64,000 bases of DNA from positions 4,841,001 to 4,905,000 of the forward strand of contig OZ018418.1 in assembly GCA_963969595.1 (NCBI GenBank), in the 5' to 3' direction. Each line of letters opens with the position of its first letter. Positions within the stretch are counted from its first letter, which is position 1. Shown one piece after another: positions 37,081-47,230 of this stretch. Position numbers and translations under genes: made by a program. The notes under the pieces were generated by a model. That model had not been told where the DNA came from. It ran no database searches and saw only the letters and a list, made by a program, of their open reading frames with translations. The DNA comes from Neckera pumila. Its lineage: Eukaryota > Streptophyta > Bryopsida > Hypnales > Neckeraceae.

Positions 37081-38044
37081 TGGGTGGACGTGTACATGGT
37101 GGGACTAGAGGAAGAGTCCAAGCAGTGGACTTCAATTGTGAAGATGGCCAAGACTCTTGACAAGAATGACTTCCTTCTGACAGGGTATTTTGCTGACAAA
37201 GAGAAGCATAGCAGGAAGCCCGCTGGGTCGGCAACTCCATCTTCATCAAAGAGAAGATGCAAGTCCGCTTGGGACAAACCCCGTACACCATCCAAGAGAG
37301 CTCAAGTCTTTGAGCACAATAGTGGAGAGGAAGACAAGGACACAGAGGAAGAAGACTACGGTCCGCATGATGTTCCTACAGAGCACTTGACACCCATGAA
37401 TCTGTCTTAGAGCATTAGGGGGTCGGCATTGGATTTGTTGGGGTAGCCAATGTTGATGCAGCCTTCATCCACGCCACCACCCACAGTGCGTCAAGGGAAA
37501 AGGAAAAGGAGGAATGCCGCCAATGATGACCATGACGACGACATTGCTCAATTCAAGGAAGAGAGGTTGAAGGATTGGGTCAAAAATATGGAAATGTATA
37601 TGGCAACGAACAAGAGAATGGATGAGATGTGCGCACTGCTAGTGAGTTTGAACGCCAAAAGTGATAGCCAATATGCGACGATTAGGAATCAACTAGCAGG
37701 TATAGCGCCTCTTGCCTACAAATTACCGGCTCCAGAAAAGCCTCAGCTAATGCTTTAGGGTTCGTCGTCTACAACAAATGTAGGCAGTAGGTCCAACTCA
37801 CAAGGGCTTGTCAAGGAGCCGGCATTTCCTTTTTGCCCTATTCCTGCTCTTCCAAAGGATGTCTGCCCCGAGATTCCTCCTCCATTCCAAGAGTCCAACA
37901 TTGTGCCTGCAGCAGAAGCTGAAGCCGGCGCCCTGTCCACATCATCAATTGCTCCCATCGACACAGCCAACACCAAAGTGGCCCTCAAGTCCACTGGGGC
38001 AGATTACCAAAACGCACCGTTGCCTGGTTCAAATGCACTCGCAG
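37081..38044 (+). pseudogene. Unit 1, basic/acidic low-complexity exon
   Basis: One frame runs through with three stops, all TAG (37408, 37444, 37756). Near 37240 it has a nuclear-localisation-like SSSKRRCKSAWDKPRTPSKR, then an acidic patch (EEDKDTEEEDYGP), a second basic cluster (GKRKRRNAAND) near 37495, a short helical segment (VKNMEMYMATNKRMDEMCAL), and a Pro/Ser-rich tail. Unit 2 has a similar disordered exon in the same place before its HAD domain, so this looks like a nuclear-targeted linker. Confidence 0.5.
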
Positions 38045-38298
38045 GTTTTTCCAAATAATCACTTGATGTCAATTGACTAAGTAGTGTTAGCTTGACTTGA
38101 GCTAATTTGTATCATAGTTTGTATATAGACGTAGACTTTCAATAGCCGTTTGAATATTTTTTGAAACAAATCTAGTATTGGACATGGCCATGGAGTTCAA
38201 CATCTTGAATATCATTTTTGTAATTGAACTTTTATTACTTCAGGATTGAATATACTTAGTCCTTACAAACTTCTTCTTTGTACATTCTTTTGTCGCAG
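38045..38298 (+). other. Intron, phase 1, with one palindrome
   Basis: Donor CAG then GTTTTT; acceptor TTTGTCGCAG. The G at 38044 plus GC at 38299 rebuild Gly and continue into PINVPNLPLVPSL in frame. The palindrome variant TTAGCTTGACTTGAGCTAA lies at 38087-38105. Both of its changed bases keep the dyad, as if compensated. Confidence 0.65.
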
Positions 38299-38620
38299 GC
38301 CCAATCAACGTTCCAAATCTGCCTCTAGTCCCCAGTTTACAATTGTCAAGGAGTCCTCTTCCATCGTCTCTTGTTAAGATTTTAGAGGATGTGGGCCCTC
38401 CTAAGGATGCTGATTATACAACCCAACTGGCATGCGTTGAACCGGGCCGAAGACAGAGTTCTTCACCTGATGAATCATCCATTCCGGATGATGTGCTCAT
38501 GGAAGTTCAATTTCCTAATGTCACCGTTGTCGTGCCTAATGTTCTCGTTGATCAAGTTGTTCCTTTTAAACAGCAGGCAATTCTCGTTTACTATTGCAAG
38601 TGTGCATTCTTGAAATTTTT
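38299..38620 (+). pseudogene. Unit 1, Pro/Ser/Asp-rich exon before the HAD domain
   Basis: The frame continues from the phase-1 intron with low-complexity sequence (SRSPLPSSLVKILEDVGPP; SSSPDESSIPDDVLMEV). Its 3' end is not clear; the T-rich stretch 38600-38650 is probably intron. No fold is recognisable. Confidence 0.4.
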
Positions 38621-38751
38621 ATTTTTTTATTCTGTAATTTTTAATGCCATTATTCAACTTAAGGGGTCCGGGATGTCGTGGCGGTCTTGCTTGATGTTGG
38701 AAATGTGTCAGTACAGGATAGTAACTAGCTGCACATTTGTCCGTTTGATAG

Positions 38752-39393
38752 CAAGAATTGAGTCTTCTTTGTGGTTGTGGAGGGACGTCAAAGGAGGTCA
38801 AACTTCCATTGACGTCCAGGGTAACCGAGAAGTGTCTCAACGTTGTCCTGGACCTGAATGGAATATTATGTGTTTGTGAAGATACAAAGTCCAAGGGTTT
38901 GTCCAGGATCGTTGCTAAGCAACCGCACTCTGCCACAATTCCTACGATTGTGGGACCAAAGGCAGTGTATGTTTGGCCTGGGTGCGCAGAGTTTCTTCTT
39001 GAGTTAGGACAGGTAGTATTCTTTTCGATGTGCACCTCCATGGAAAAGTCCACCGTTAAAGAAATCAGCCAATATTTGTTTGAGGATCAAAAGAAGCCTT
39101 TGTTTGTACTAGGACAAGACACCTGCACAACGTTGAAGTGTAGGGACAATTTTGGGAGCGTTTGTACTTTCAAGGAGATTGCCACAAATAAGGAACTTTT
39201 CTTGAAGAAACTTAGTTATTTGTTCAATGGCTTATGAGGAAATCTTACCCCGGAAAATACAATTGTAGTAAGTGATAGCCCAAATAAGCATATAATGAAC
39301 AAGGCAGAGAATGTCATTCTCCCAAATAGTTGGAGTTATAGGGGAAATGGTCCAAAGGACACTTTCCTCCTCGACATCCTTCTTCCCTAGTTT
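38752..39393 (+). pseudogene. Unit 1, FCP1/NIF-type HAD domain
   Basis: After an acceptor (TTTGATAG, ending 38751) the frame reads QELSLLCGCGG and then a HAD/FCP1-like domain. Motif I is NVVLDLNGILCVCED, followed by VWPGCAEFLLELGQ, the motif II region VVFFSMCTS, KPLFVLGQDTC, and motif IV VVSDSPNKHIMNKAENVILP. A TGA at about 39235 interrupts the frame between motifs II and IV; protein-like sequence resumes at once, so it is a decayed codon. The canonical DxDx(T/V) is DLNG, with Asn for the second Asp, as in unit 2. FCP1-type HADs are Ser/Thr phosphatases; with the Asn, activity is doubtful. The domain is seen directly; its role in a mobile element is inferred. Confidence 0.65.
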
Positions 39394-41000
39394 TGCTGTA
39401 TACATAGCACACGTAACGAAGAATTGAAGTCTTTTTCGGAGAATAATAAGGGAAAGATGGGTCAGCAAATGTTGTGCAACGAATGGAGTTGTTGAGAATA
39501 TAATAGGCTTATGGATGTGGTTAGAGGGTCCTCTACTTTGAAATAGGACAATATTTCTAGGTAATGATGTTGATTAGGTCTACTCGACATCTATGACAAT
39601 TACATCAGGACCTTTTTTGTTTTCTGTTTACTTTAGCTTGCATCGACCTTTAATGTAAATAGATTTTTGTAGCCACAGCTTAATAAATTCAACAAGAAAG
39701 CTTTATCACTACATTTCTGAGTAGACCAGATCTAAACATACATAGTAATAATCATTCCTTCAGAGAGAGGCACGCAACGAAAGCTTTACAAGGTTGTTGA
39801 AATTCTAGTCTCCATCACTATGGTGAAGTGAGATTCTCCATCAAGTGCAAGTCTCATTGGTCCCCTCTTTGCCCTCGCCTCGGCTGCATAGACATAAATG
39901 GTCCTTAGGCGTGTAAAAGACCAAGACACACAATAACAAACCACTGAGTCCTTCTACTCCTTCTGTTCTCGATATGTGGGACTGGAAGTTCTTAGAATTG
40001 CAGAGGCTCCATTGGTTACGAGAGTATAAGCAGAGGAATATTGAGTACAATCGGGGGCCGGAGATTTGGAAGGCGATGGAGTTGCAAAAAAGTAAATCGT
40101 ATAGATTTTGTTCATATTGTAGTTTTAGAGTCTACACGTATATGATAGAGTGTATACATACACAGTCTATACATACATGAAAAGCACTATACAATTAGTG
40201 TATAGAACTTAGTGCTAGAGTGAATCACACTCACAATAGTTACATACATTTTTCATGATCCCTGTAGTGAGCATTGCAAATTGTTAAAAATTACAAACCA
40301 AGTAGTCAAAATATCACATCTTTATTGCTCGTGGGAGTCATGCAACTAGTAGCCTAAACAGATGAGGACATGGTGATTAAAGAAGGAAGTGGATGTTGAG
40401 CTTTGACCTAGATCTAGGCAAAAATAGTATAAAAACAAAAATATCCAGATGCCGCTCTAAGGACATTCATAAATGACGCTCCAAATTACAACGTGTGGAG
40501 TGTGATTTCTAAGAGTCCTAGGGTGGCGTCTAGATGTCTTGTTTCTATAATTTTTGTGCCTCGATCCAAATCAAAGCTCAGCATCCACTTCATTCTTTAA
40601 TCACCAAGCACTTGTCTTTTTAGGCAATCTATCTGTAGTATCTAATACAGGCGATAACAATGTGATATTTTGCTACCAGGAGTATGCCACATTTAACTAT
40701 TTTTGGACTTTGGAGGGAAATTTGGACTATTCTAAGAGAAATCTCTAGATGAATACTACCTATATTATGTGTAATGAGTCCACAATGACATTGGAAGTAG
40801 GAAGGAAAATAATTCATAGAACATAGCTATATATGAAAAGTTGTAGGAAATTTTTTTTTTTGCAATGAAAACTTGTTAGCCATGTTCATTTGAATGTAGT
40901 TAGGAAAGTCAATTGGATATTTCTATAAGGAATACGCCAACCTTATGTGCAAGCAATGATTGAGCATACATTTTCTTTCATGTCTACATGATTGGGCATA
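39394..41000. other. Spacer right of unit 1
   Basis: It holds one last unit-1 palindrome relative (39573-39590, TTAGGTCTACTCGAC) and non-coding AT-rich sequence. No gene is supported. Confidence 0.45.
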
Positions 41001-41002
41001 TA

Positions 41003-41330
41003 GTGGCATTGAATGCCACTAAACTTGGGAATCTAAGATCTGGAGATTTTTGGATGCATCCCTTCAGTAATACACAACTACGTACACACTCACATTAAAC
41101 TTGGGAACTATAGATCCGAAGATGTTCTCATGCCATTCCCTCAACATTACACAACTCCAACTCCAATACTAAATTTGAAAATAGAGATCCAAAAATCTTT
41201 TCATGCCATCACCTCAATATTATAGAGTAGAAATAGACAATGACAATTACAACACTAAATTGAAGTGGGAATAAGAGATCCAAAGATTGTCTGATGTCAT
41301 CAATATTATAGAAATACATACACAATCATT
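41003..41330. repeat. Degenerate tandem repeat, about 4 copies of 75-90 bp
   Basis: Each copy has 'actaaa-ttggga', 'agatcc-aagat', 'tcatgccatc' and 'attacacaactcc'-like parts, starting near 41015, 41094, 41167 and 41255. The first contains ATCTGGAGATTTTTGGATG (41038-41056), a variant of the unit-2 palindrome, so unit 2 may extend at least this far left. Confidence 0.55.
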
Positions 41331-41937
41331 ATGATAGTTGTATAGTAAAATTAGGTGAATTGAACACCTTTTATTCAATTTTTGACGTTGAAGAATAGGC
41401 GTGTGCCTTTGGAAAAAAAGAAATCATTCTTTGCAATTCCTAAGGTAGTTTACGTTAAATTTGTAATTTGTGTACCACTATAATGTACCAGAGGCTACAT
41501 TACAAAGTTCCGTTCCATTTAGAGGATCCATATCAAAGAACACAAGAGTTCGATTCCTAAGGAGTTTGCGCACAGCACTCCTACTCAATACATCCCTAAA
41601 GAAGTCATGTCTAGGAGGATGTAGGTCTAACATGTCCAATAACTCACACCCTTTAATGAGAAATAGCCTGGAAATAGTATTGTCAGGAAATATACTTCAA
41701 AGAAGCTCCATCAATTTTGGACTAGTCATCTTTGACCAGATACCAACAGAAGTCCTTAAGAGCATCAATCGTATCAAATTTTGAAAGCTCTGAATTTTGA
41801 TTTTTGTTGGACATCCAAGATAGCACTTTCAGTGCACAGAAGACCTGTGAGTACAACAACAACCACCCTCTGCAAAGACCCGCCGCACAACACAATCAAT
41901 TGCAAACACCATCAATCACAGAACAGATGACCACCAG

Positions 41938-41958
41938 TCATCCAGAGATCTCCGGATG
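41938..41958. repeat. Unit-2 palindrome copy
   Basis: CATCCAGAGATCTCCGGATG differs at one position from the perfect dyad CATCCGGAGATCTCCGGATG. It lies in non-coding DNA 650 bp beyond the 3' end of the unit-2 gene. Confidence 0.75.
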
Positions 41959-42607
41959 TATCCTCCTAAACTAAATTTATCTGAAGTGATCCAAGCACAA
42001 TGAACAAGTCACAGGCTTCCTGCAAGAACTGAAAAATCTTCATGGCTAAACATCCAGTTGCCACCTTCAACACTAACTGAAAGAAAACATTACCAATGCT
42101 ATAGCACCAATATACAATCAAGAGATCAACAATGGTGCAAGTATTCCGACATTTAATATTCATTTTGCGTTATTTGGTAATAATGTGAACCATTGGAAAT
42201 GTCTAAAACAAGAGGCCTAAATAAAACATTCCCAGACGCACCATTTGTCCCAGAAAGATCACCATACTAGACTTCAACAAACAAATAAAAAAAAAGTATA
42301 CAGTATTATGAACACAATACTGCTTTAATCTGATGGGGATAAAACCAGCAAGAATTATTTCTCAATAGGTATGTTTATAATAATTACATAGCGTAAGAAT
42401 TTCATAGTCATTGTACCCAATTCTATGGACAACAACAAAAGTATATTGCTAAAAAAGAACCCCTCAAAATTCAGCATCAAGAGATCTTCGGATACAAGTT
42501 CTCCCACAAGATTACTCATCCAGAAGACATTCCTTCAAAATTTGAAACCCCAGCCTGCCCATTTTTGCCTCTGTAAGCTAACAACTCAGAAGTGGGTTGG
42601 CCTTGAC

Positions 42608-43170
42608 TTATACAGGCACAGTAATATTGGACCTGAGAAGACTGTCCAGCCAAGGCCAAAGACATGCATCCAAGAAGTCATTTGTATTGTCACCAAGCCA
42701 GGTCTCAAGGTAAATAGCACTGTCATCATTGTTTAATAAGTTCTTAAATGGATTGTCATCAACCAAAAAGGCATTGTCAACAGAGTCAACTGCCTTCATT
42801 TTTACCAAATATGTCAAATCCTTCAAGAATATGGGCTTATCTGCATTATCTAGCAATCTGTAAGACAACTCAGTGCACACCTTTTGTGAAAAATACTCAA
42901 CCTCTCCAAGACCAAAACTGGTCTGCGACAACACCTTTTGTAACAATGGCTACATATTCTTGTCTGACATGCTACTCCAGAATATTATTTGAGCCTTGGG
43001 AAACAGCCAGTCGAGGAAAGCTATGAAACCTGGTCTGCGATTGACTACAAGATTATTTCTGTGGTATTTTTGGTGAATAAGAAGTCCGTTCAAGTCTAAA
43101 ACAACAGCATAGCGTCGTCTTGATACCTGATGTGATAGAATCGTCATTGTGGCCGCAGCCTGGTGAAAAT
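42608..43170 (-). pseudogene. Unit 2, FCP1/NIF-type HAD domain with one in-frame TAG
   Basis: The minus-strand frame starts after a TTGTCCACAG acceptor and reads AAATMTILSHQVSRRRYAVV, motif I LDLNGLLIHQKYH, NRRPGFIAFLDWLFP, motif II region IIFWSSMSDKNM, then TAG (42947-42949), and continues in the same frame through PLLQKVLSQTSFGLGE to motif IV FLVDDNPFKNLLNN. It matches the unit-1 HAD in order and spacing, so the TAG is a single decayed codon. Motif I again has Asn for the second catalytic Asp; motif IV keeps DD. It is the C-terminal part of a gene that runs leftward from about 47.9 kb. Confidence 0.65.
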
Positions 43171-43258
43171 CTGTGGACAACAGAGCAAGCACCAAGTTAG
43201 AAAAAAAGGACTAATAGTACATACAACTAAAAACTACAAGGATTAAACTAACAGTCAC
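43171..43258 (-). other. Probable 88-bp intron in unit 2
   Basis: Donor GAG then GTGACT; acceptor TTGTCCACAG before the HAD exon. The frames on the two sides differ by one base, so an indel nearby or a different site is possible. No palindrome inside. Confidence 0.45.
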
Positions 43259-43509
43259 CTCAGACACCTCTTACGACGACCACGTTGGCTGTTTTGCCCA
43301 AATCGACCTCTAGCCCCAACCCCTCCACCACGGCACCCTTCCCCCTCCACCTTGGCCATTGTCCCTTGCGTCATTGTGGTCTCTATCTCCTTCGCCAGAA
43401 GGTCCCGATCTCGCTGCAACACAAGTACGCCCTTCCCATCTACAACATAGGCCAGGTCCATTGCCCTGTCCCTCCTTGATGACCCCTTTGCCAGAATCAT
43501 TGACAGCTC
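43259..43509 (-). pseudogene. Unit 2, exon with Gly/Arg-rich tail
   Basis: It follows a phase-0 intron (43510-43671) and reads ELSMILAKGSSRRDRAMDL, then GKGVLVLQRDRDLLAKEIE, and a Gly/Arg-rich end (GCRGGGVGARGRFGQNSQRG). Open throughout. RG-rich tails often bind nucleic acid; that is the only functional hint. Confidence 0.5.
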
Positions 43510-43671
43510 CTAAGAGCGTATCCTATCAGATAAGCATTGTAAAGTATGAATTTGTTAGAAAATAGAGGAGAAAGTTTAAATTGGCAGTCAAACACTACAA
43601 AAGTAAAAAACTCTCATTTTATTCATATTTGAGAGGGATACAAGTTCCTAAACCATATTACTAGTACTAAC
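43510..43671 (-). other. Intron, phase 0, in unit 2
   Basis: Donor AAG then GTTAGT; acceptor ACGCTCTTAG. Phase 0 on both sides (WVSKK into ELSMILAK), which supports real splicing. No palindrome copy inside. Confidence 0.6.
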
Positions 43672-44345
43672 CTTCTTAGATACCCACAATTCTTCAATAT
43701 TACACGCAGGATTTAGAGGGCTTAGGTCACCCAAGGTATCGTTGCGAATTGTATAAGACATGTCCTCATGAACATCTAGATTAGGATCCAACGGGAGATC
43801 TCCAGGTGCATGAGAGGCTGGGTCCTTATAGCCCCTATGTGACTGCTGAGGGGAGCCATCGGATTGTAGAGCAGGATCATTCAACACCAAAGGCTGCTGT
43901 TCCGCGTTAGGAAATGGTGGGCTAGAAGATTCAGGAGTCTTGTCAGGCTGTGCAACATGTGAACAAGAAAGGAGGAGGGCAGCCGCTGCCGCAGAGCTGT
44001 TGTTGATATTCTGAACGCTATCAGAATCAGGCATTTCAATATCTGCACACCGGCCTAGGGTATCATTAGCATCACCCGCAATATCCTCAGTGCCATTAAA
44101 TGCGTCAGTCAAATCAATCCTTGATCGATGCACCGCAGTTTCCTTGTTCTTTTGGGGTTTGCTGGCCTTCTTCCAATTTTTGGATGCCGCTTGATCCTTC
44201 TTTGCTCAAGAACCATTCTTCTTCAGGCTCCTCGCTGCATCAACCAAATCAAAAGGCCTTGGTGGCTCACTGACCTTTCTCTTCTGGGCTACCGGGTTAT
44301 TCAGCTTCTTTGGTGGTCTATGAGAAGCAAGAGATGTAACTTGCA
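43672..44345 (-). pseudogene. Unit 2, nuclear-localisation-like and disordered exon
   Basis: The 3' part is open from 44133 to the donor at 43671 and is Ser/Pro/Asp-rich (QPDKTPESSSPPFPNAEQ). The same frame extends upstream to about 44345 through one TGA and holds basic clusters (NNPVAQKRKVSEPPRPF; KKASKPQKNKETAVHRSR). It corresponds in position and character to the unit-1 exon at 37081-38044. Confidence 0.45.
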
Positions 44346-44407
44346 ATGTTCAAATAAACATAGTACATTAGACTGAAGCCATGTGGCCGTAGGGTTCACC
44401 AATCAAC

Positions 44408-44424
44408 AGGAGATCTCCAAATGC
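44408..44424. repeat. Unit-2 palindrome copy inside the gene
   Basis: CAGGAGATCTCCAAATG, a partial copy, lies just past a coding segment (44435-44665) and so probably in an intron. Confidence 0.55.
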
Positions 44425-44434
44425 AATGACCCTA

Positions 44435-44665
44435 TGCAAGACTAAACTTGGTGATGTACCGCGTCTTTGTTGTTTCCTTGCTTCTTTTGGTGAAGGTGTC
44501 CTCTGAATTCAAGCGTGTTTCGACCGTATCTACTGACAGCTCCTCAAAATCAGCCAAAACTTCTAGGCGTCGTCCATTAACACTCATCTGCTCCACAGTG
44601 TGTTTGGCAACAATTTGCCTCGCTATTTGGGCATCCTCAGAATGAAATACCTCCAGAACCTTTGC
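44435..44665 (-). pseudogene. Unit 2, exon of about 75 codons
   Basis: The minus strand is open from about 44665 to a TAG at 44434-44432. It reads HSEDAQIARQIVAKHTVEQM, NGRRLEVLADFEELSVDTVE and TKRSKETTKTRY. It lacks an ATG and is short, but its composition is clearly protein-like. No family recognised. Confidence 0.45.
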
Positions 44666-44754
44666 TCAAAACCACTGTTCAATGAGAATAATCAAATGTT
44701 AGTAAACGCCAAAACAACAAACTCACAGCAAAGGATGAGGACTTACGTACAAAA

Positions 44755-45080
44755 CACATACCACTCCTAGGTTTGTTATCTTTGGTCCCCCATTCACATT
44801 CACTACAACCATGTCTTCCCATATTAAACCTCCGAATATTATTATCACCATATTTGCCCTCAAGTACGGCACGCCACGACATCTCTACGAGCTGTCAATA
44901 TCCTCCTTCACTTTGCATGCATTGTACACTGGCTGAAAGGGGACTTTGGAGGGGAAGGAGTATGTGAAACGGCTCTGTGCACTTTCAGAATCAGAAAACG
45001 CAAAACAAAAGATAACATAAACATCAAATCCGATTCCTGTTGCTGGTTTTGGGAAGCCATTGTCGGAACCAGCAATGTAG
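44755..45080 (-). pseudogene. Unit 2, exon ending at a GTAAGT donor
   Basis: The most protein-like frame reads NGFPKPATGIGFDVYVIF, SRFTYSFPSKVPFQPVYNAC, a TAG at 44887-44885, then ANMVIIIFGGLIWEDMVVVN and up to GVVCVLY at GTAAGT. Two shorter frames overlap it and are likely shadows. No domain recognised. Confidence 0.4.
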
Positions 45081-45136
45081 TGGACGACATGCCAATCTCA
45101 CACTCAACGGTTCTAATTCTCAAACTTTCTTCTGAA

Positions 45137-45461
45137 TTAATGAGTCAGTATCTCATGGAATCCCTGAGCATTCGTCATGAGGATAGCTGGAGACCAAACA
45201 TTGACATTGTCGGCACCGTCACTGCATTCCAGGGCATCAAATAGCCTTTGGAGCTTCTTGTCTTCCAGCATCATAACGGGGACCAATATAGAAGATGTAA
45301 AACATGTATCAAAAGTAAATGTGTCTCTTTCCCTCACCACACCATGCAATTACATCTAGTTGCATAAGAATCCCGCTGATATTCCAGGAATGTTTGTCCA
45401 TTGTCTTAGACAAGTAGTTTTCAGCAAAACCTTTTTCCATCGCCTCTATCACCGCAACTTC
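45137..45461 (-). pseudogene. Unit 2, exon continuing after the MITE (one frameshift)
   Basis: Immediately left of the MITE the gene resumes in the same frame (EVAVIEAMEKGFAENYLSK, then HSWNISGILMQLDVIAWCG). Near 45310 the coding frame shifts by one base and continues as FDTCFTSSILVPVMMLEDKK and SDGADNVNVWSPAILMTNAQ. Confidence 0.5.
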
Positions 45462-45635
45462 CACTATAAGAAACCCACATTTTTCTTGATAGATTTTTCT
45501 AGACGTCCACTTGTTTTCGTGTTAATAATAACTTCAAATGTAACATCAAATTGTTTTATTTGATGTTATTATTAACATAAAAACAGGTGGATGTCTAGAA
45601 AAATCTGTCAAAAAAAACATGGGTTTTTTATAGTG
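45462..45635. mobile_element. CACTA-like foldback MITE, 174 bp, inside a coding exon
   Basis: The left end CACTATAAGAAACCCACATT and the inverted right end CACTATAAAAAACCCATGTT pair for about 70 bp with roughly 60 matches, so nearly the whole element folds into one hairpin. CACTATAAG resembles the CACTA-superfamily terminus. Flanking triplets (minus strand AAA and GAA) fit a 3-bp target duplication with one change. It splits the unit-2 gene: the reading frame leaves at NAKAK and resumes in phase at EVAVIEAME. Confidence 0.85.
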
Positions 45636-46367
45636 TTTGGCCTTGGCATTAATGAAGGACTCCCACATGACTTTCACAGCTTGCGGACAGTCATCGAGAT
45701 CGTGAGTCTTGTTCAATGCCCTCAAACAATTGTCTAATCATTCCTTCCTAGCCTTTGTGGCCATTGCTCTGTCAACCCAGAGTTGTAATTCCAAACACCC
45801 TACTTTCTTTTCAATTGCAAATTCTTCCTACTCAGAGTCCGTATAAGGGACATACTTGGGTTTCTTACTTGGAAGAAGAAACTTTTGGTAGTGGCACATC
45901 ATCTTGTTCTTCATAGCGTGGATCATCTTCTCTTTAGCTCCAACTTCAGGTAGAGACAACAATGACGGTCCAGCACTTCGATTTTTTGCCTTTGTGCCCT
46001 TCATGCACACTTCCTTAGATTTAACAAGATCCGCTAAGTAATAGATATCCTTGACGCAAAGCCCATATTGAGGCTTGAAATTGAAAATAGTCAAGGGCTT
46101 CCGAGTCCCCTTCGTTGGATCAGGGGTTATCGCCTCAGTGCCGGGAAGCTTATATTTCAAATAGTCTAATTCAATCTCTATCCACTTGTTCAAAATAGCG
46201 TCATCCTCTATGAATAAAAGCGGGACTTTTGCGTCCGCTGATTCATTGCCTTTCATAGCCATGAAGATAGTTGAGATGATTGGAAAGAACTTCTGCGGAC
46301 GAAGAGGCCCACAATCAATGACCAGCCTAATATAAGCAATGGCAATAGGAACTGACCACAAGACCAT
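45636..46367 (-). pseudogene. Unit 2, central exon
   Basis: It begins straight after the acceptor CATCTCTAG at 46369-46368 (MVLWSVPIAIAYIRLVIDCG) and reads to YVPYTDSE, TAG (45830-45828), EEFAIEKKVGCLELQLW, a TGA, then WESFINAKAK at the MITE. It includes FNFKPQYGLCVKDIYYLADL and a basic stretch (KGTKAKNRSAG). It follows the ParB-like exon, like the unit-1 exon at 35134, but I cannot align the two by eye. Confidence 0.55.
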
Positions 46368-46555
46368 CTAGAGATGTCCGGATAGTCGAGAAGATGATGG
46401 CTTTTTACAATATGATAGCTTCTTGCAATACAGACTTATTCAATGTAAGATTGATGCATCAATTTGCCCATCCGGAAATCTCCGGATGACTACATGGAAG
46501 AAGCCATTCAAAAATCTAACTTCTAATGCAATAGAGTAGGATGCTTGAGGCTTAC
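46368..46555 (-). other. Intron, phase 0, with two palindromes, one over the 3' splice site
   Basis: Donor CTT then GTAAGC at 46555; acceptor CTCTAG at 46368. Phase 0 on both sides (SKAYL into MVLWSVP). CATCCGGAAATCTCCGGATG lies at 46469-46488. The second copy, 46365-46384, runs across the acceptor, so the AG of the splice site is part of the palindrome (TATCCGGACATCTCTAGATG on the minus strand). Confidence 0.7.
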
Positions 46556-47230
46556 AAGATATGCTTTTGAATGACCTTGGCCAAATAATGATGGCTGAGG
46601 GCTTCCCATTTCTCTCCATTTAATTCTTGCATTCAAAAGTTGCTTTGTAAAACACCGCTCTTTTTGTTCACCGGCAACATTTTGATTTAGGACACAGGAA
46701 AGATGCAGAATGTCAATGAACTTGCCCTGCGGCGCAAACATCAGGATTATGTTGAATCTTGAGGCCTTCTGCACATTGCACTCCGGAATTTCCTTGTTGT
46801 GTACTAGAAATTTGTAGGCTTCCATCGTGTGCTGGCTGCCGATAATGAAATAGTGGGTGTCCTTTCTTATAACATCCATGCTGGGACATGAATCATAGTA
46901 TGTAGCCTTGTTGTCCTTGCCGTAGGGCCCATATTTAAGAGGCATGACGTGTATAACCCTGGTTTCGGAGTGATAGTCTGTTTCTAGACGCGCCTCATTG
47001 ATCATACCTGGCATTTTTGTCATCTCCAAACTTCTGTACACGAGTATACTAGATGGAGCTGTGTGCAAGTAATCAAAATGCACACGCAATGGTATTCCTG
47101 CTGCATCAATGAATGCCTTCTTTCCCCATTTATAAAAACCGTGGAAGGTACTTTTATATAGTGCCTTCATGTACTTCACTTCTTTTGGCAGCAACTTCTT
47201 CACGTCTACCTCATTCATTTGAACACTCAT
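46556..47230 (-). pseudogene. Unit 2, ParB/sulfiredoxin-like exon
   Basis: It is open for 225 codons from an ATG at 47230 to the donor. Order of blocks: KKLLPKEVKYMKALYKSTFH, HVMPLKYGPYGKD, YFIIGSQHTMEAYKFLVHN, RFNIILMFAPQGKFIDILHL. This parallels unit 1 (CVIPVSLEE, FFLINGQHRVTAS, CYIVWTKDDEKLR). The GxHR box is GSQHT here, so the conserved Arg is lost. Homology to unit 1 is a pattern-level judgement. The true N-terminus lies upstream in frame-shifted sequence. Confidence 0.55.

Noticed and set aside
39232..39468. Minus-strand 78-codon frame
   Set aside because: It is antisense to the motif IV part of the unit-1 HAD domain.
41470..41784. A 104-codon plus-strand frame between unit 1 and unit 2
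   Set aside because: No family resemblance and no neighbouring exon; neither strand is convincing.
44128..44645. Plus-strand frames over unit 2
   Set aside because: They lie antisense to better-supported minus-strand exons.
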